Shown here piece after piece: positions 7,789 to 15,026 of a stretch of 33,098 nt of DNA. Under the pieces are notes generated by a model, which made no database searches, had not been told where the DNA came from, and saw only the letters and a program-made list of their open reading frames with translations. Both the position numbers and the translations under genes were made by a program. Origin of the DNA: Cyanobacteria bacterium UBA7753 (lineage in GTDB: Bacteria; Cyanobacteriota; Vampirovibrionia; Gastranaerophilales; Gastranaerophilaceae); assembly GCA_002481545.1 (NCBI GenBank), contig DLEF01000051.1, positions 1-33,098 on the forward strand, in the 5' to 3' direction. The first letter of the stretch is position 1; each line of letters opens with the position of its first letter.

Positions 7789-8505
7789 TTACCTCAACCT
7801 TAGAAAAGCCTCGACCTTGGCTTTTATGGAATTGCTTGCGTAGTCGTCTATGTCTATGTATAGCCCGTTGTATTTGTCCGCTAGGTACTTTGCAAGTTGG
7901 GCTTTCGCACAGAACGCTTGAGCGTAGAACACGGTCGGCACATCAGGCTCAACATACATTTCAAGTTCAATATCCGCGGGCGTGCCTGCCTCAACACAGC
8001 GTGTCCAACCATAGATGTGAGTTTCGTTCGGAAACAGGTTTAAGATATCCATATCATTTGGCGGAACGCCCCAGAACCCGAACTTCGCCTCTGATTGTGG
8101 CAGGTCGTATTTTTTCGGAGTGATTATGTTATTCATAATAGTGTTGAACTTGTCAAACAGAGGAAGATTGCTATCCGCAATCACGATTTCGTTTTTGTCT
8201 GTTGTTTGTTCGTACTTTGTTTCTATGACATCAAAGCCTTTGTCTTTTAGAACTTGAGCGGCAAACCAACCGCTATCGCACTTGTCTTTGCCTATTGGGG
8301 CAATGATTTTAATAGGTTTGATGTCGAGGGTGTTGTTTATTATATTTTTGATTATTTTGCAATAAGATTCGGGCAAAATACTTCTGTCAGGAGCGCCGAA
8401 ATCAATGTCCAAATCCACCCATTCCGCACTCGGATAATCACGTTTAACCTGCTCTGTAACCTTCGGATCGGGATACCCCCAGAACCCTATCTTTTTGCTT
8501 TCCAT
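7789..8505 (-). CDS. Unrecognised protein with two FGFWG-like motifs, partner of the activase
   Basis: This 238-residue protein is not recognised. It has two similar halves: KKIGFWGYPDPKV (4-16), followed by a Tyr-Pro and Trp-containing strand, and AKFGFWGVPPNDM (140-152), followed by FPNETHIYGWTRC. The second half ends in a helix-rich segment, VPTVFYAQAFCAKAQLAKYL, and an acidic YIDIDDYAS. Cysteines at 49, 76, 170 and 199 could bind a cluster, but there is no CxxC. No signal peptide or TM segment is seen. It is the first gene of the operon and lies 4 bp before the activase. Its start has no Shine-Dalgarno, but has TGCTAAAAT ending 6 nt before the ATG, so its mRNA is probably leaderless. It could be a minimal substrate-binding or electron-accepting partner of the activase; that is inference from position only. 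Confidence 0.7.
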   Translation of the reverse strand: MESKKIGFWGYPDPKVTEQVKRDYPSAEWVDLDIDFGAPDRSILPESYCKIIKNIINNTLDIKPIKIIAPIGKDKCDSGWFAAQVLKDKGFDVIETKYEQTTDKNEIVIADSNLPLFDKFNTIMNNIITPKKYDLPQSEAKFGFWGVPPNDMDILNLFPNETHIYGWTRCVEAGTPADIELEMYVEPDVPTVFYAQAFCAKAQLAKYLADKYNGLYIDIDDYASNSIKAKVEAFLRLR

Positions 8506-8520
8506 AGTTTCATTTTAGCA
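8506..8520 (-). promoter_or_regulatory. Extended -10 promoter giving a leaderless start
   Basis: On the minus strand TGC-TAAAAT (8520-8512) is followed by six bases and then the ATG at 8505. Transcription would start at or next to the A of the ATG. The same layout is seen at 9618-9632 and 27878-27892. Confidence 0.55.
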
Positions 8521-8727
8521 TGAAATCAGTAAATGAGGATACTAAGGCACTAGGGCAGTAAGAAAGTGCAAAGTGCAAAGTTAAAAGTGCAGAGTTATTA
8601 ACTTAAAACTTTGAACTTATAACTTTTAACTTGAAAAGTAGGGTGCAATTTTTTGCACCAAATAACTAAAAATATTTTACATTTCGTCAGGCGGTGCCTG
8701 ACTTACAACCTATTTGTGAAAATTATC
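8521..8727. repeat. Repeat cluster
   Basis: It contains the ACTAAGGCACTAGGGCAGTAAG element (8536-8562), a run of AAAGTGCAAAGTT / AACTTTTAACTT-like inverted motifs (8570-8635) and a perfect GTAG-footed hairpin repeat at 8638-8659, stem GGTGCAA/TTGCACC. No coding potential is seen. Confidence 0.55.
8638..8659. repeat. GTAG-footed REP-like hairpin
   Basis: GTAG is followed by the palindrome GGTGCAA-TTTT-TTGCACC. The copy at 18508-18529 is identical over all 22 bases, and the one at 33078-33096 is identical over 19. Confidence 0.7.
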
Positions 8728-8756
8728 TAGACAAACAAAAGAACATTTATTATAAT
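8728..8756 (+). promoter_or_regulatory. Promoter for the lipoprotein gene
   Basis: TAGACA (8728-8733), a 17-nt spacer and TATAAT (8751-8756). It implies a leader of about 170 nt before the lipoprotein start at 8933, long enough for regulation, although no known riboswitch fold was recognised. Confidence 0.5.
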
Positions 8757-8932
8757 AGTTTTATAAAACAAATTATCTTAACAGTTATCACAAATTTTAT
8801 CTTACTATTATATTCGGAATGTAGTACAAACAAATGCTGATACAAATCCATCATCAGAAACATCTGTTTAACAAGAGCAACAAAAGTTTCATTAAAAGTA
8901 ATGTAATAAAAAATAAAGGAGTTTATCACAAT

Positions 8933-9322
8933 ATGAAAAAGAAAATTTTAAACATTTTAACATTTTGTCTAATCCTAACAATGACATGTGGCTGCGGAAG
9001 TAAAACATCACAAACACCCGAATCACAAACAACCAACAACGAGAACGCGTGGTTAATCACCGAGGATGAACACCCGAACAACTATCCTTACACCGTAAAT
9101 TATTTGTCCTGCTATTGCAAAGACTCGGCGGTATGGCTCGAAGATGTCGAGGGGAATAAATATGCTTTGAACGGACTTGCAATGAATCTTTTAAAGAATG
9201 AGAAAAATTACAAAGGGACAACCAATTTAATTTTAAAGAAAAATAAGTCGGATTTATACACTCCGGAGGAAACCTTAAAAATATGCATGCCTGTTACATA
9301 TGAGAATTATCATCAAGAATAA
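8933..9322 (+). CDS. Small secreted lipoprotein-like protein, function unknown
   Basis: The 129-residue form starting at 8933 is chosen because AAAGGAG lies 11 nt upstream and the sequence then begins MKKKILNILTFCLILTMTCG, a classic signal peptide. An upstream in-frame ATG at 8834 would bury it. Cysteines at the end of the hydrophobic stretch (TMTCGCGS) suggest lipidation, though the lipobox is not canonical. A Ser/Thr/Gln/Asn linker follows, then a compact domain of about 90 residues with the pattern YLSCYCKDSAVWLEDVEGNK and KYALNGLAM. This looks like a small beta domain. No family was recognised. It is flanked by repeats and stands alone. Confidence 0.7.
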   Translation: MKKKILNILTFCLILTMTCGCGSKTSQTPESQTTNNENAWLITEDEHPNNYPYTVNYLSCYCKDSAVWLEDVEGNKYALNGLAMNLLKNEKNYKGTTNLILKKNKSDLYTPEETLKICMPVTYENYHQE

Positions 9323-9617
9323 TAGGTTTTGAATGGGGTTATTAATCATCAGTAGATCAGGCAGCAAAATTACGGACGGCAGTGACAGATAAGCGACTCT
9401 GCCGAAAAACGATTAAGTATCGTTTTGAGAGGACGAATAGTTTCGATAGTAATAAGTATGTAGGTAAGGCATTGTCTGGCAAAAATATGAAATATATTAG
9501 GATATTTGCAGGTGTTTAGATGCAAAAAATTGCACCTTACGAGTATAATTCGTAATTAGGAATGCGTAATTAATAATTAGTAATTATACGTTTGTAAATA
9601 TTAATATTAAGTATTTA
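9323..9617. other. Gap with possible structured RNA or gene remnant
   Basis: No full ORF is seen. One frame (about 9347-9520) is open for some 55 codons but has no good start codon. Bases 9370-9470 can form GGCAG...CTGCC and the hairpin AAAACGAT-TAAGT-ATCGTTTT. The 9521-9540 stretch is an inverted copy of the TGCAAAAAATTGCACC...TAC hairpin repeat, followed by ATTCGTAATTAGGAATGCG-type repeats (9547-9585). Confidence 0.4.
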
Positions 9618-9632
9618 TGATAAAATATCAGT
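9618..9632 (+). promoter_or_regulatory. Extended -10 promoter giving a leaderless start
   Basis: TGA-TAAAAT (9618-9626) is followed by six bases and then the ATG at 9633. No Shine-Dalgarno and no clear -35 are present. The extended -10 TGN element probably compensates for the missing -35. Confidence 0.55.
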
Positions 9633-10217
9633 ATGAAAGAACTCTATGTAATATCAGGTGCAAATGGTAGCGGAAAAACTACACTCGCTAATATTGTTTT
9701 AAAAGAAAAAGATTTGAAATTTTTAAATGCAGATGAAATCGCAAAAGAAATTTCACCAGATGCTATTGATAAAGTTCCAATTACTGCGGGGAAAGAATAT
9801 ATTCGAAGATTAAACAAATATTTTGATGATAATATATCATTTGCCGTTGAATCTACTTTATCAGGTAAAAATATAATAAACGTCATTGAAAGAGCACGTA
9901 AACAAAATTATAAAATAATATTGATTTACATTTTCTTAAGTAGTTGTACTACTTGCATAGAACGTGTAAAAACGAGAGTACAAAACGGTGGACATAATGT
10001 AAAAGAAGAAGACATTATCCGAAGATACTATAGGAGTATTGTCAATTTCAATGATATTTACAAAGATAAAGTTGATGAATATATGGTGTTTTACAATGGA
10101 TATGAATATGTACCATTCTTGGTATCATACAAAAATAAAGAAAAATGTGATATAATGAATATAGAAATGCAAAACAAATTTAATGATATTCTAAAAGAGG
10201 CAAGGAGTATTAAGTAA
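9633..10217 (+). CDS. Zeta-toxin-like P-loop kinase / ATPase
   Basis: This 194-residue protein has a Walker A at the very N-terminus, SGANGSGKTT (8-17), and further marks of the zeta-toxin-like family: FLNADEIAKEISP (about 31-43), a substrate-site analogue; FAVESTLSGK; and RVQNGGHNVKEEDIIRRYYR, containing the GGHxV...RRYxRS block. Zeta toxins phosphorylate UDP-N-acetylglucosamine, but many chromosomal relatives of this compact type have unknown targets. The stop codon touches the start of the next gene (TAAATG), so the two are translationally coupled. Codon use is more AT-rich than in the metabolic genes nearby, consistent with acquisition. The gene appears leaderless. Confidence 0.85.
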   Translation: MKELYVISGANGSGKTTLANIVLKEKDLKFLNADEIAKEISPDAIDKVPITAGKEYIRRLNKYFDDNISFAVESTLSGKNIINVIERARKQNYKIILIYIFLSSCTTCIERVKTRVQNGGHNVKEEDIIRRYYRSIVNFNDIYKDKVDEYMVFYNGYEYVPFLVSYKNKEKCDIMNIEMQNKFNDILKEARSIK

Positions 10218-10412
10218 ATGGATAAAGAGGCATTACAAATCCTTAATATGTTTATGACAGCGACACAAATCGCTAAGTCAAAAAATGTTCATGAATTTAA
10301 GTACCATATCCAACGTACGGCTCTATTAGAATTGTTTAAAAAAGCATTTCCATTTGTCAAAGATGAAACAAATCTGTTGAATATAGTCGATATTGCTTTG
10401 AGTAATTCATAA
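10218..10412 (+). CDS. Small helical protein coupled to the zeta-like gene, possible antitoxin
   Basis: This 64-residue protein has its ATG directly after the TAA of the upstream gene, with GAGGCAAGGAG about 10 nt before it inside that gene. The sequence is predicted nearly all helical (LQILNMFMTATQIAKSKN, then ELFKKAFPFVKDE) with no DNA-binding motif. Position and size suggest a partner or antitoxin of the zeta-like ATPase. Classic epsilon antitoxins usually lie upstream of zeta, so the order is reversed. No homology is recognised. Confidence 0.65.
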   Translation: MDKEALQILNMFMTATQIAKSKNVHEFKYHIQRTALLELFKKAFPFVKDETNLLNIVDIALSNS

Positions 10413-10825
10413 ATGTTTTGATGCTAAAATTACATCTTACGACTATTTTAATCCGTAATTATAGTTGCTCCACCTGCATTTGTACGGTTCATAAATTCGC
10501 CTATAATTTTTAAGGCATACGTTTTATATGATATGTATAGACAAACCGGCTGGATTGCCACGAGTGTCAAGCCTTTGCCACTCTCGCAATGACAGCTCCG
10601 CTGATGATTTATAGTCACGCCCCACCTGAATTTCTAACAGAGATCCTTCGCTGTTATTTTTAATATGGCGCGATACTATTTCAATTATTGCTCAGGATGA
10701 CGACACAAGAAATTCTTTCCTCGCCCAAGTCGGGGCGGGAAAGCGTGCTATTTGTTTAATTGCGTTTGATACTTTGCCCACGGAGTGGCTAATTACGCAT
10801 TACGAATTAAGAATTACGAATTGCC
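10413..10825. repeat. Intergenic repeat cluster
   Basis: No gene is seen. In order: a degenerate GATGCTAAAATTACATCTTAC hairpin-type repeat (about 10420-10441); the CACCTGCATTTGTACGG element (about 10470-10500); GGCTGGATTGCCAC with CTCGCAATGACAGCTCCGC (10548-10600); a GATCCTTCGCTG...CTCAGGATGACG block (10640-10700); and TTACGCATTACGAATTAAG-type repeats (10790-10822) directly after the gpsA stop. Confidence 0.55.
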
Positions 10826-11827
10826 CTAGCTGTAGCTTTCTTCTTTTTTGAGTTTTCTGTTCATCAGCTTAGAAAGCACTTCAGGCGGAGTAATATCCGT
10901 ATTTACAGCTTCGCAGATAGCGTCGGATACAGGGACTTCCACCCCTAATTTTTTCGCCAAGTCGCACACTGCCTTAGAGGTCTTTACCCCCTCAGCGACA
11001 GAGCCGAGTTCAGCCAAGATATGGTCTAACTTGAACCCCTGACCTAGCATAAACCCTACCGTATAATTTCTTGATTTCGGGCTTGAACAGGTAGCTATCA
11101 AATCGCCCATGCCGGACAGCCCGTACAAAGTAGAAGGTTTAGCCCCCAATTTTACACCGACTCTCACAATCTCTGCCATACCACGGGTTAAGAGCGTGCC
11201 CATACAGTTGTCGCCCAACTCCATTGCGTGTGCGAACCCTGATGCGATAGCGATTACGTTCTTCAAACTCCCGCCTAACTCTACCCCGATAACATCGGTA
11301 TTGGTATATAATCTGAACTTGTTAGGAACGTTCAACAGTTCTTGAACGTGTTTTGCGGTATCCTCATCCTCACAAGCTACTACAGCTGCGGTCGGTTTGC
11401 CAGCAAGCACTTCTTTCGCGAGTGTCGGACCTGATAAGATTACCACCTTTTGGTTAGGCAAAACATCTTTTATAACCTCTGACATCCTCATCAACGTATC
11501 AGGCTCAATCCCCTTTGATGCATTGACTACAATTTGGTTATCCTTTATCCCTGCGGATTTGAGTTGTTCACAAACAGGACGTACCCCTGCGGTTGCGATT
11601 ACGGAAAGTATTATATCCGCATCCTTGATAGCCTCCGCCATATCAGCCGTAATCTGTACCTTATCTCTTAATTGTACGCTGATAGGCTTTGAGCAGCGTT
11701 TGTGGTTCACAAGCTCGTCTTTCAAATCGCTCGGTCTGCCCCATACAACTACTTCATCAAAATTATCGGTTAACAACCACGCTAAGGTCAAACCCCAGCA
11801 CCCGGGTCCTAATACAGTTAATTTCAT
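10826..11827 (-). CDS. gpsA: NAD(P)-dependent glycerol-3-phosphate dehydrogenase
   Basis: This 333-residue protein makes sn-glycerol-3-phosphate from dihydroxyacetone phosphate for phospholipid synthesis. The Rossmann motif is VLGPGCWGLTLAWLL (5-19); the usual GxGxxG/A is read as GPGCWG. The conserved lysines are Lys105 in VNASKGIEP and Lys189 in GGSLKNVIAIASG. LSGPTLAKEV and LYGLSGMGDLIATC are also diagnostic. Length is normal. The start overlaps the murQ stop by 4 bp (ATGA type), so it is co-translated as the last gene of ribH-murQ-gpsA. The C-terminal KLKKEESYS tail is ordinary. Confidence 0.96.
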   Translation of the reverse strand: MKLTVLGPGCWGLTLAWLLTDNFDEVVVWGRPSDLKDELVNHKRCSKPISVQLRDKVQITADMAEAIKDADIILSVIATAGVRPVCEQLKSAGIKDNQIVVNASKGIEPDTLMRMSEVIKDVLPNQKVVILSGPTLAKEVLAGKPTAAVVACEDEDTAKHVQELLNVPNKFRLYTNTDVIGVELGGSLKNVIAIASGFAHAMELGDNCMGTLLTRGMAEIVRVGVKLGAKPSTLYGLSGMGDLIATCSSPKSRNYTVGFMLGQGFKLDHILAELGSVAEGVKTSKAVCDLAKKLGVEVPVSDAICEAVNTDITPPEVLSKLMNRKLKKEESYS

Positions 11828-12714
11828 ACCGCAACCTCTCCCAATACTCTCCTTAATACTCCGTGATAATGCTTCAATTCTTTATTGGCATCATCAACGC
11901 TTACACCTTTTTTGATAGCGACAATCGCTGTCTTTATCTTCCAATCGCATTCCTGCAACTTCTTTAACGCTGTATCATTATCGACTTCCGCTATCTGCGA
12001 AACTATCCTGACAGCTCTGTCCTTCAATTTTTCGTTTGTTGCCTTGAGGTCAATCATAAAGTTTTCATAAGTCTTGCCTATCCTTATCATTGAGCCCGTA
12101 GACAACATATTCAAAACCATTTTTTGTGCCGTTCCCGCTTTCAATCTGCTTGATCCCGCAATGACTTCAGGTCCGACTTCGACACAGATGAGAGTTCCGA
12201 CCTCATCGGCTATCTTAGCTTTAGAGTTACAAGTAACTCCGATTGTTTTACATCCAATCTCATCCGCTTTTGCAAGTACCCCGAGTAAATACTTAGGATT
12301 TCCGCTTGCGGATATCACAACCGCAACATCTTTATCCGTTAGGATTTGGGCATCTTCATATCCTGCCTCGTAGTTATCCTCAGCACCCTCTGCAGCAAAC
12401 CTCAAAGCGTTATATCCGCCCGCAATAATACCCTGTACCATGTCAGGTTCAACGCTGAATGTAGGAGGACACTCTGACGCGTCTAATACTCCAAGTCTTC
12501 CCGAAGTTCCTGCCCCAAAGTATATAAGGTGTCCGCCTGCGAGGAACTGTTTGGCTATTATGTCAATCGCTCTTGCGATGTTATCCGATTCGTATTCGAC
12601 CGCCCCCGCTACAATCTTATCTTCTTCGTTCATTTTATGAACAATTTCGATAGACGGCAAAAGGTCAATATTCTTGGTGTTTTCATTACGATACTCGGTT
12701 ATAATCTCTGACAT
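11824..12714 (-). CDS. murQ: N-acetylmuramic acid 6-phosphate etherase
   Basis: This 296-residue enzyme cleaves the lactyl ether of MurNAc-6-phosphate to GlcNAc-6-phosphate and D-lactate in peptidoglycan recycling. The SIS fold carries FGAGTSGRLGVLDASECPPT (66-85) with catalytic Glu81, and AEGAEDNYEAG with the second glutamate at 112, matching E. coli Glu83 and Glu114. The ATG at 12714 has GGAG 7 nt upstream. Neither murP nor anmK/mupG is adjacent, so the MurNAc-6-P source is not shown. It lies 30 bp after ribH. Confidence 0.96.
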   Translation of the reverse strand: MSEIITEYRNENTKNIDLLPSIEIVHKMNEEDKIVAGAVEYESDNIARAIDIIAKQFLAGGHLIYFGAGTSGRLGVLDASECPPTFSVEPDMVQGIIAGGYNALRFAAEGAEDNYEAGYEDAQILTDKDVAVVISASGNPKYLLGVLAKADEIGCKTIGVTCNSKAKIADEVGTLICVEVGPEVIAGSSRLKAGTAQKMVLNMLSTGSMIRIGKTYENFMIDLKATNEKLKDRAVRIVSQIAEVDNDTALKKLQECDWKIKTAIVAIKKGVSVDDANKELKHYHGVLRRVLGEVAV

Positions 12715-12744
12715 AATTTACTCCAATAATAAACACGCTGCAGG

Positions 12745-13212
12745 CTATTTTTCTATCTCTGCTATAAGATTAACCATCTCTATAGCGGATTTAGCGGCAT
12801 CAGCACCCTTGTTGCCTGCCTTCGTGCCTGCTCTTTCGATAGCTTGTTCAATATTATCAGTCGTAAGTACACCGAACAGAACAGGAACTTCCGTCTCAAG
12901 TCCGACTGATGCAATACCCTTACTTACTTCGGCACAAACATAGTCATAATGAGATGTTGAGCCTTTTATAACAGCGCCCAAAGCTATGATAGCCGCATAC
13001 TTGCCCGTCTTAGCGCATTTTTTGGCTATAAGAGGAATTTCAAATGCCCCCGGAACTCTTGCGACATCAATGTTATCATCGCTAACCCCGTGACGTCTGA
13101 GCTCGTCTATTGCGCCCTCTAATAACTTACCCCCGATAAAATCGTTAAATCTGGATAAGATTATACAGAATTTTTGGTTCTTTACGGTTAAAACTCCTTC
13201 TATAGTTTTCAT
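12745..13212 (-). CDS. ribH: 6,7-dimethyl-8-ribityllumazine synthase
   Basis: This 155-residue enzyme of riboflavin biosynthesis condenses 5-amino-6-ribitylaminouracil with 3,4-dihydroxybutanone 4-phosphate. Diagnostic stretches are SRFNDFIGGKLLEGAIDEL, VPGAFEIP (53-60) and GAVIKGSTSHYDYV (79-92) with catalytic His88. The ATG at 13212 has AAGGAG 8 nt upstream. It heads the operon with murQ and gpsA. Neither ribD, ribE nor ribA is nearby, and no FMN riboswitch was recognised upstream; the gap instead holds repeats. Confidence 0.96.
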   Translation of the reverse strand: MKTIEGVLTVKNQKFCIILSRFNDFIGGKLLEGAIDELRRHGVSDDNIDVARVPGAFEIPLIAKKCAKTGKYAAIIALGAVIKGSTSHYDYVCAEVSKGIASVGLETEVPVLFGVLTTDNIEQAIERAGTKAGNKGADAAKSAIEMVNLIAEIEK

Positions 13213-13564
13213 ATTTTAAACTCCTTGTGTTTGAACTTTCGGTTTAGCCGGTGCGGTGGTGACCACACCCTACTTCGTCAGATTGGTGTTTTACCCCTCT
13301 ACCTTTGGGAGAGGGTAGAATTTCGATTTAAGCCAACGGCGAAAATTAGAAATTCGGGTGAGGGTTTGTCTGTGGTATTTATGATAGCCCTCGATGCGAA
13401 ACATCGCACCCTATAATTATTTAACTTGTCATTTGTGAGGACAAACCCTCATCCTGCATTTGTACGGCTCATTCTTCGCCTACAACTGCTGTCCTTCTCC
13501 TAGAGGTAGAAGGGTTATAAACCACGAAGTGGTTAATTACGAATTACGCATTCCTAATTACGAA
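13213..13564. repeat. Intergenic repeat cluster
   Basis: No gene is seen. It includes a GGTGCGGTGGTGACCACACC-CTAC hairpin (about 13250-13273); TAGAAATTCGGGTGAGGGTT (13346-13366); a GATGCGAAACATCGCACC-CTA hairpin (13392-13413); an approximately 80-bp element starting ACAAACCCTCATCCTGCATT (about 13441-13520), which recurs at 25553-25631; and ATTACGAATTACGCATTCC repeats (13535-13566) touching the minE stop. Confidence 0.55.
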
Positions 13565-14218
13565 TTATTTATGATGTTTTCCCTTCTTAGAAGTTTTTTC
13601 TTCCTTCTTAGGTTCTTCATCATCGGAAGTTTCATCCTCTTCGGATTTTTCCTCTTCTTCGGAGTCTTCCTCCTCGTCGGACTCTTCGTCGTCAGGCTCT
13701 TCTTCGATTTCGACTACTTCAATGACTTCATCTCCATCATCGTCGTCGTCTTCGTCTTCTTCATCTGCATCAGTTTCATCCGTTTCATCATCTTCGGTTT
13801 CTTCCTCAGATTCTTCTTCGGCTTCTTCTTCGGCTTCTTCTTCCGCGTCTTCGAGTTCGCCTTCGACTTCTTCGATTTTCTTCTTTAACTCATCCTCTTT
13901 GTCAAGGATAGCCAAGATTTCTTTTTCGTCTTTCGCTCTGATAACAGGGATAGAAAGCATTAACGCCATCTGATTATCTTCGTGTTCAAAGTTCAAATCC
14001 AACAACTCTCTGTCGAGTTCCATATACTTTGACAACAACTCGATAAGTTCTCCTCTCATTCTTTTCATAATCTCAGGAGAAAGGTTGCTTCTGTCTTGCA
14101 TAAGAACGAGTTTCAAACGGTTGCGGGCAACGTCTTTTGATTCCTTGTCGTCCTCTTTGTCCGTTTTGTTAAAGAAATTAACGACTTTATTGTACAAATT
14201 GGCAAAATCTAATTTCAT
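13565..14218 (-). CDS. minE: MinE-like division site specificity protein with long acidic tail
   Basis: Residues 1-12 form an amphipathic start (MKLDFANLYNKVVNFF). Residues 31-96 match MinE: ARNRLKLVLMQDRSNLSPEI, then LIELLSKYMELD (the anti-MinCD helix and beta core), then a topological domain ending LMLSIPVIRAK. An ordinary MinE is about 85-110 residues, but this protein is 217. Residues 97-120 look like a coiled coil. Residues 121-200 are almost only acidic: 58 of 80 are Asp or Glu, with Ser and Thr filling the rest. The end is basic (KKEEKTSKKGKHHK). The gene follows minD with a 1-bp gap and is the last of minC-minD-minE, which supports the call. The tail should be disordered and could alter membrane oscillation or bind a partner. 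Confidence 0.88.
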   Translation of the reverse strand: MKLDFANLYNKVVNFFNKTDKEDDKESKDVARNRLKLVLMQDRSNLSPEIMKRMRGELIELLSKYMELDRELLDLNFEHEDNQMALMLSIPVIRAKDEKEILAILDKEDELKKKIEEVEGELEDAEEEAEEEAEEESEEETEDDETDETDADEEDEDDDDDGDEVIEVVEIEEEPDDEESDEEEDSEEEEKSEEDETSDDEEPKKEEKTSKKGKHHK

Positions 14219-14219
14219 A

Positions 14220-15026
14220 CTATACCTTGCCTTTCGTGAAGAAATTCTTTATCTTATCAAAGAATGATTCTTTTACTGTCAAATCCAACAAAGGAACATC
14301 TTCTCCCATAATTCTGTGAGCAACATTTCTGTATGCCTTACCTGCAAGCGCCTCTTCGTCGTTTACGATAGGTTCACCTTTGTTAGTGGATGTGATGATA
14401 CCCGTATCTTCCGGAATAACCCCGATAAGGTCACAGGATAAAATTTCAACGACATCATCAACACTCATCATGTCGTTTTGTTCGATTAATTGAGGACGAA
14501 CTCTGTTTATCAAAAGTTTGTAGCTTTTAATCTCTTCTTTTGATTCCAAAAGTCCGATAATTCTATCAGCATCACGAACAGCCGACATTTCAGGAGTTGT
14601 AACAACGATAGCCTCGCTTGCGCCTGCAATAGCGTTTTGGAACCCTTGTTCGATACCCGCAGGGCAGTCAACAAGGATAAAATCGTTTTTCTTTTGCAAC
14701 TCTTCGCAAATATCTTTCAATTGTTCTGCCGTAACAGAGGTCTTATCTCTGGTTTGAGCCGCAGCCAACAATGAAAGGTTAGGGTTTTTCTTATCCTTTA
14801 CCAATGCTTGCTTCAATTTGCAACGACCTTCAACGACGTCTACAATCGTATATACGATACGGTTTTCCAACCCTAACAACAAATCAAGGTTTCTTAATCC
14901 GATATCAGTATCTATTAAAACTACTTTATTACCTAATTTCGCAAGCGCAGTACCGATATTGGCACTTGTAGTCGTTTTGCCGACACCGCCCTTGCCTGAT
15001 GTTATTACTATTACTCGACCGGTCAT
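14220..15026 (-). CDS. minD: Septum site-determining ATPase MinD
   Basis: This 268-residue ATPase binds the membrane with ATP, recruits MinC and is released by MinE. The deviant Walker A is SGKGGVGKTTT (10-20) with the signature lysine Lys12. VVLIDTDIGLRNLDLLLGL and DFILVDCPAGIEQGFQNAI are the switch and Walker B regions. The C-terminus VKESFFDKIKNFFTKGKV is the amphipathic membrane-targeting helix. Its ATG overlaps the minC stop by one base (TAATG). Length and motifs are normal, unlike its two partners. Confidence 0.97.
   Translation of the reverse strand: MTGRVIVITSGKGGVGKTTTSANIGTALAKLGNKVVLIDTDIGLRNLDLLLGLENRIVYTIVDVVEGRCKLKQALVKDKKNPNLSLLAAAQTRDKTSVTAEQLKDICEELQKKNDFILVDCPAGIEQGFQNAIAGASEAIVVTTPEMSAVRDADRIIGLLESKEEIKSYKLLINRVRPQLIEQNDMMSVDDVVEILSCDLIGVIPEDTGIITSTNKGEPIVNDEEALAGKAYRNVAHRIMGEDVPLLDLTVKESFFDKIKNFFTKGKV

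Noticed and set aside
7458..8123. Long plus-strand ORF of 221 codons opposite the activase and FGFWG genes
   Set aside because: It spans two well-supported minus-strand genes, has an unlikely composition and no ribosome site.
8834..8932. Longer start of the lipoprotein gene
   Set aside because: It would put 33 polar residues before the signal peptide and has no ribosome site, while 8933 has AAAGGAG.
13722..13973. Serine-rich ORF on the plus strand opposite minE
   Set aside because: It is the antisense of the GAA/GAT/GAG-rich acidic tail, which automatically reads as serine codons. No start signal is present.
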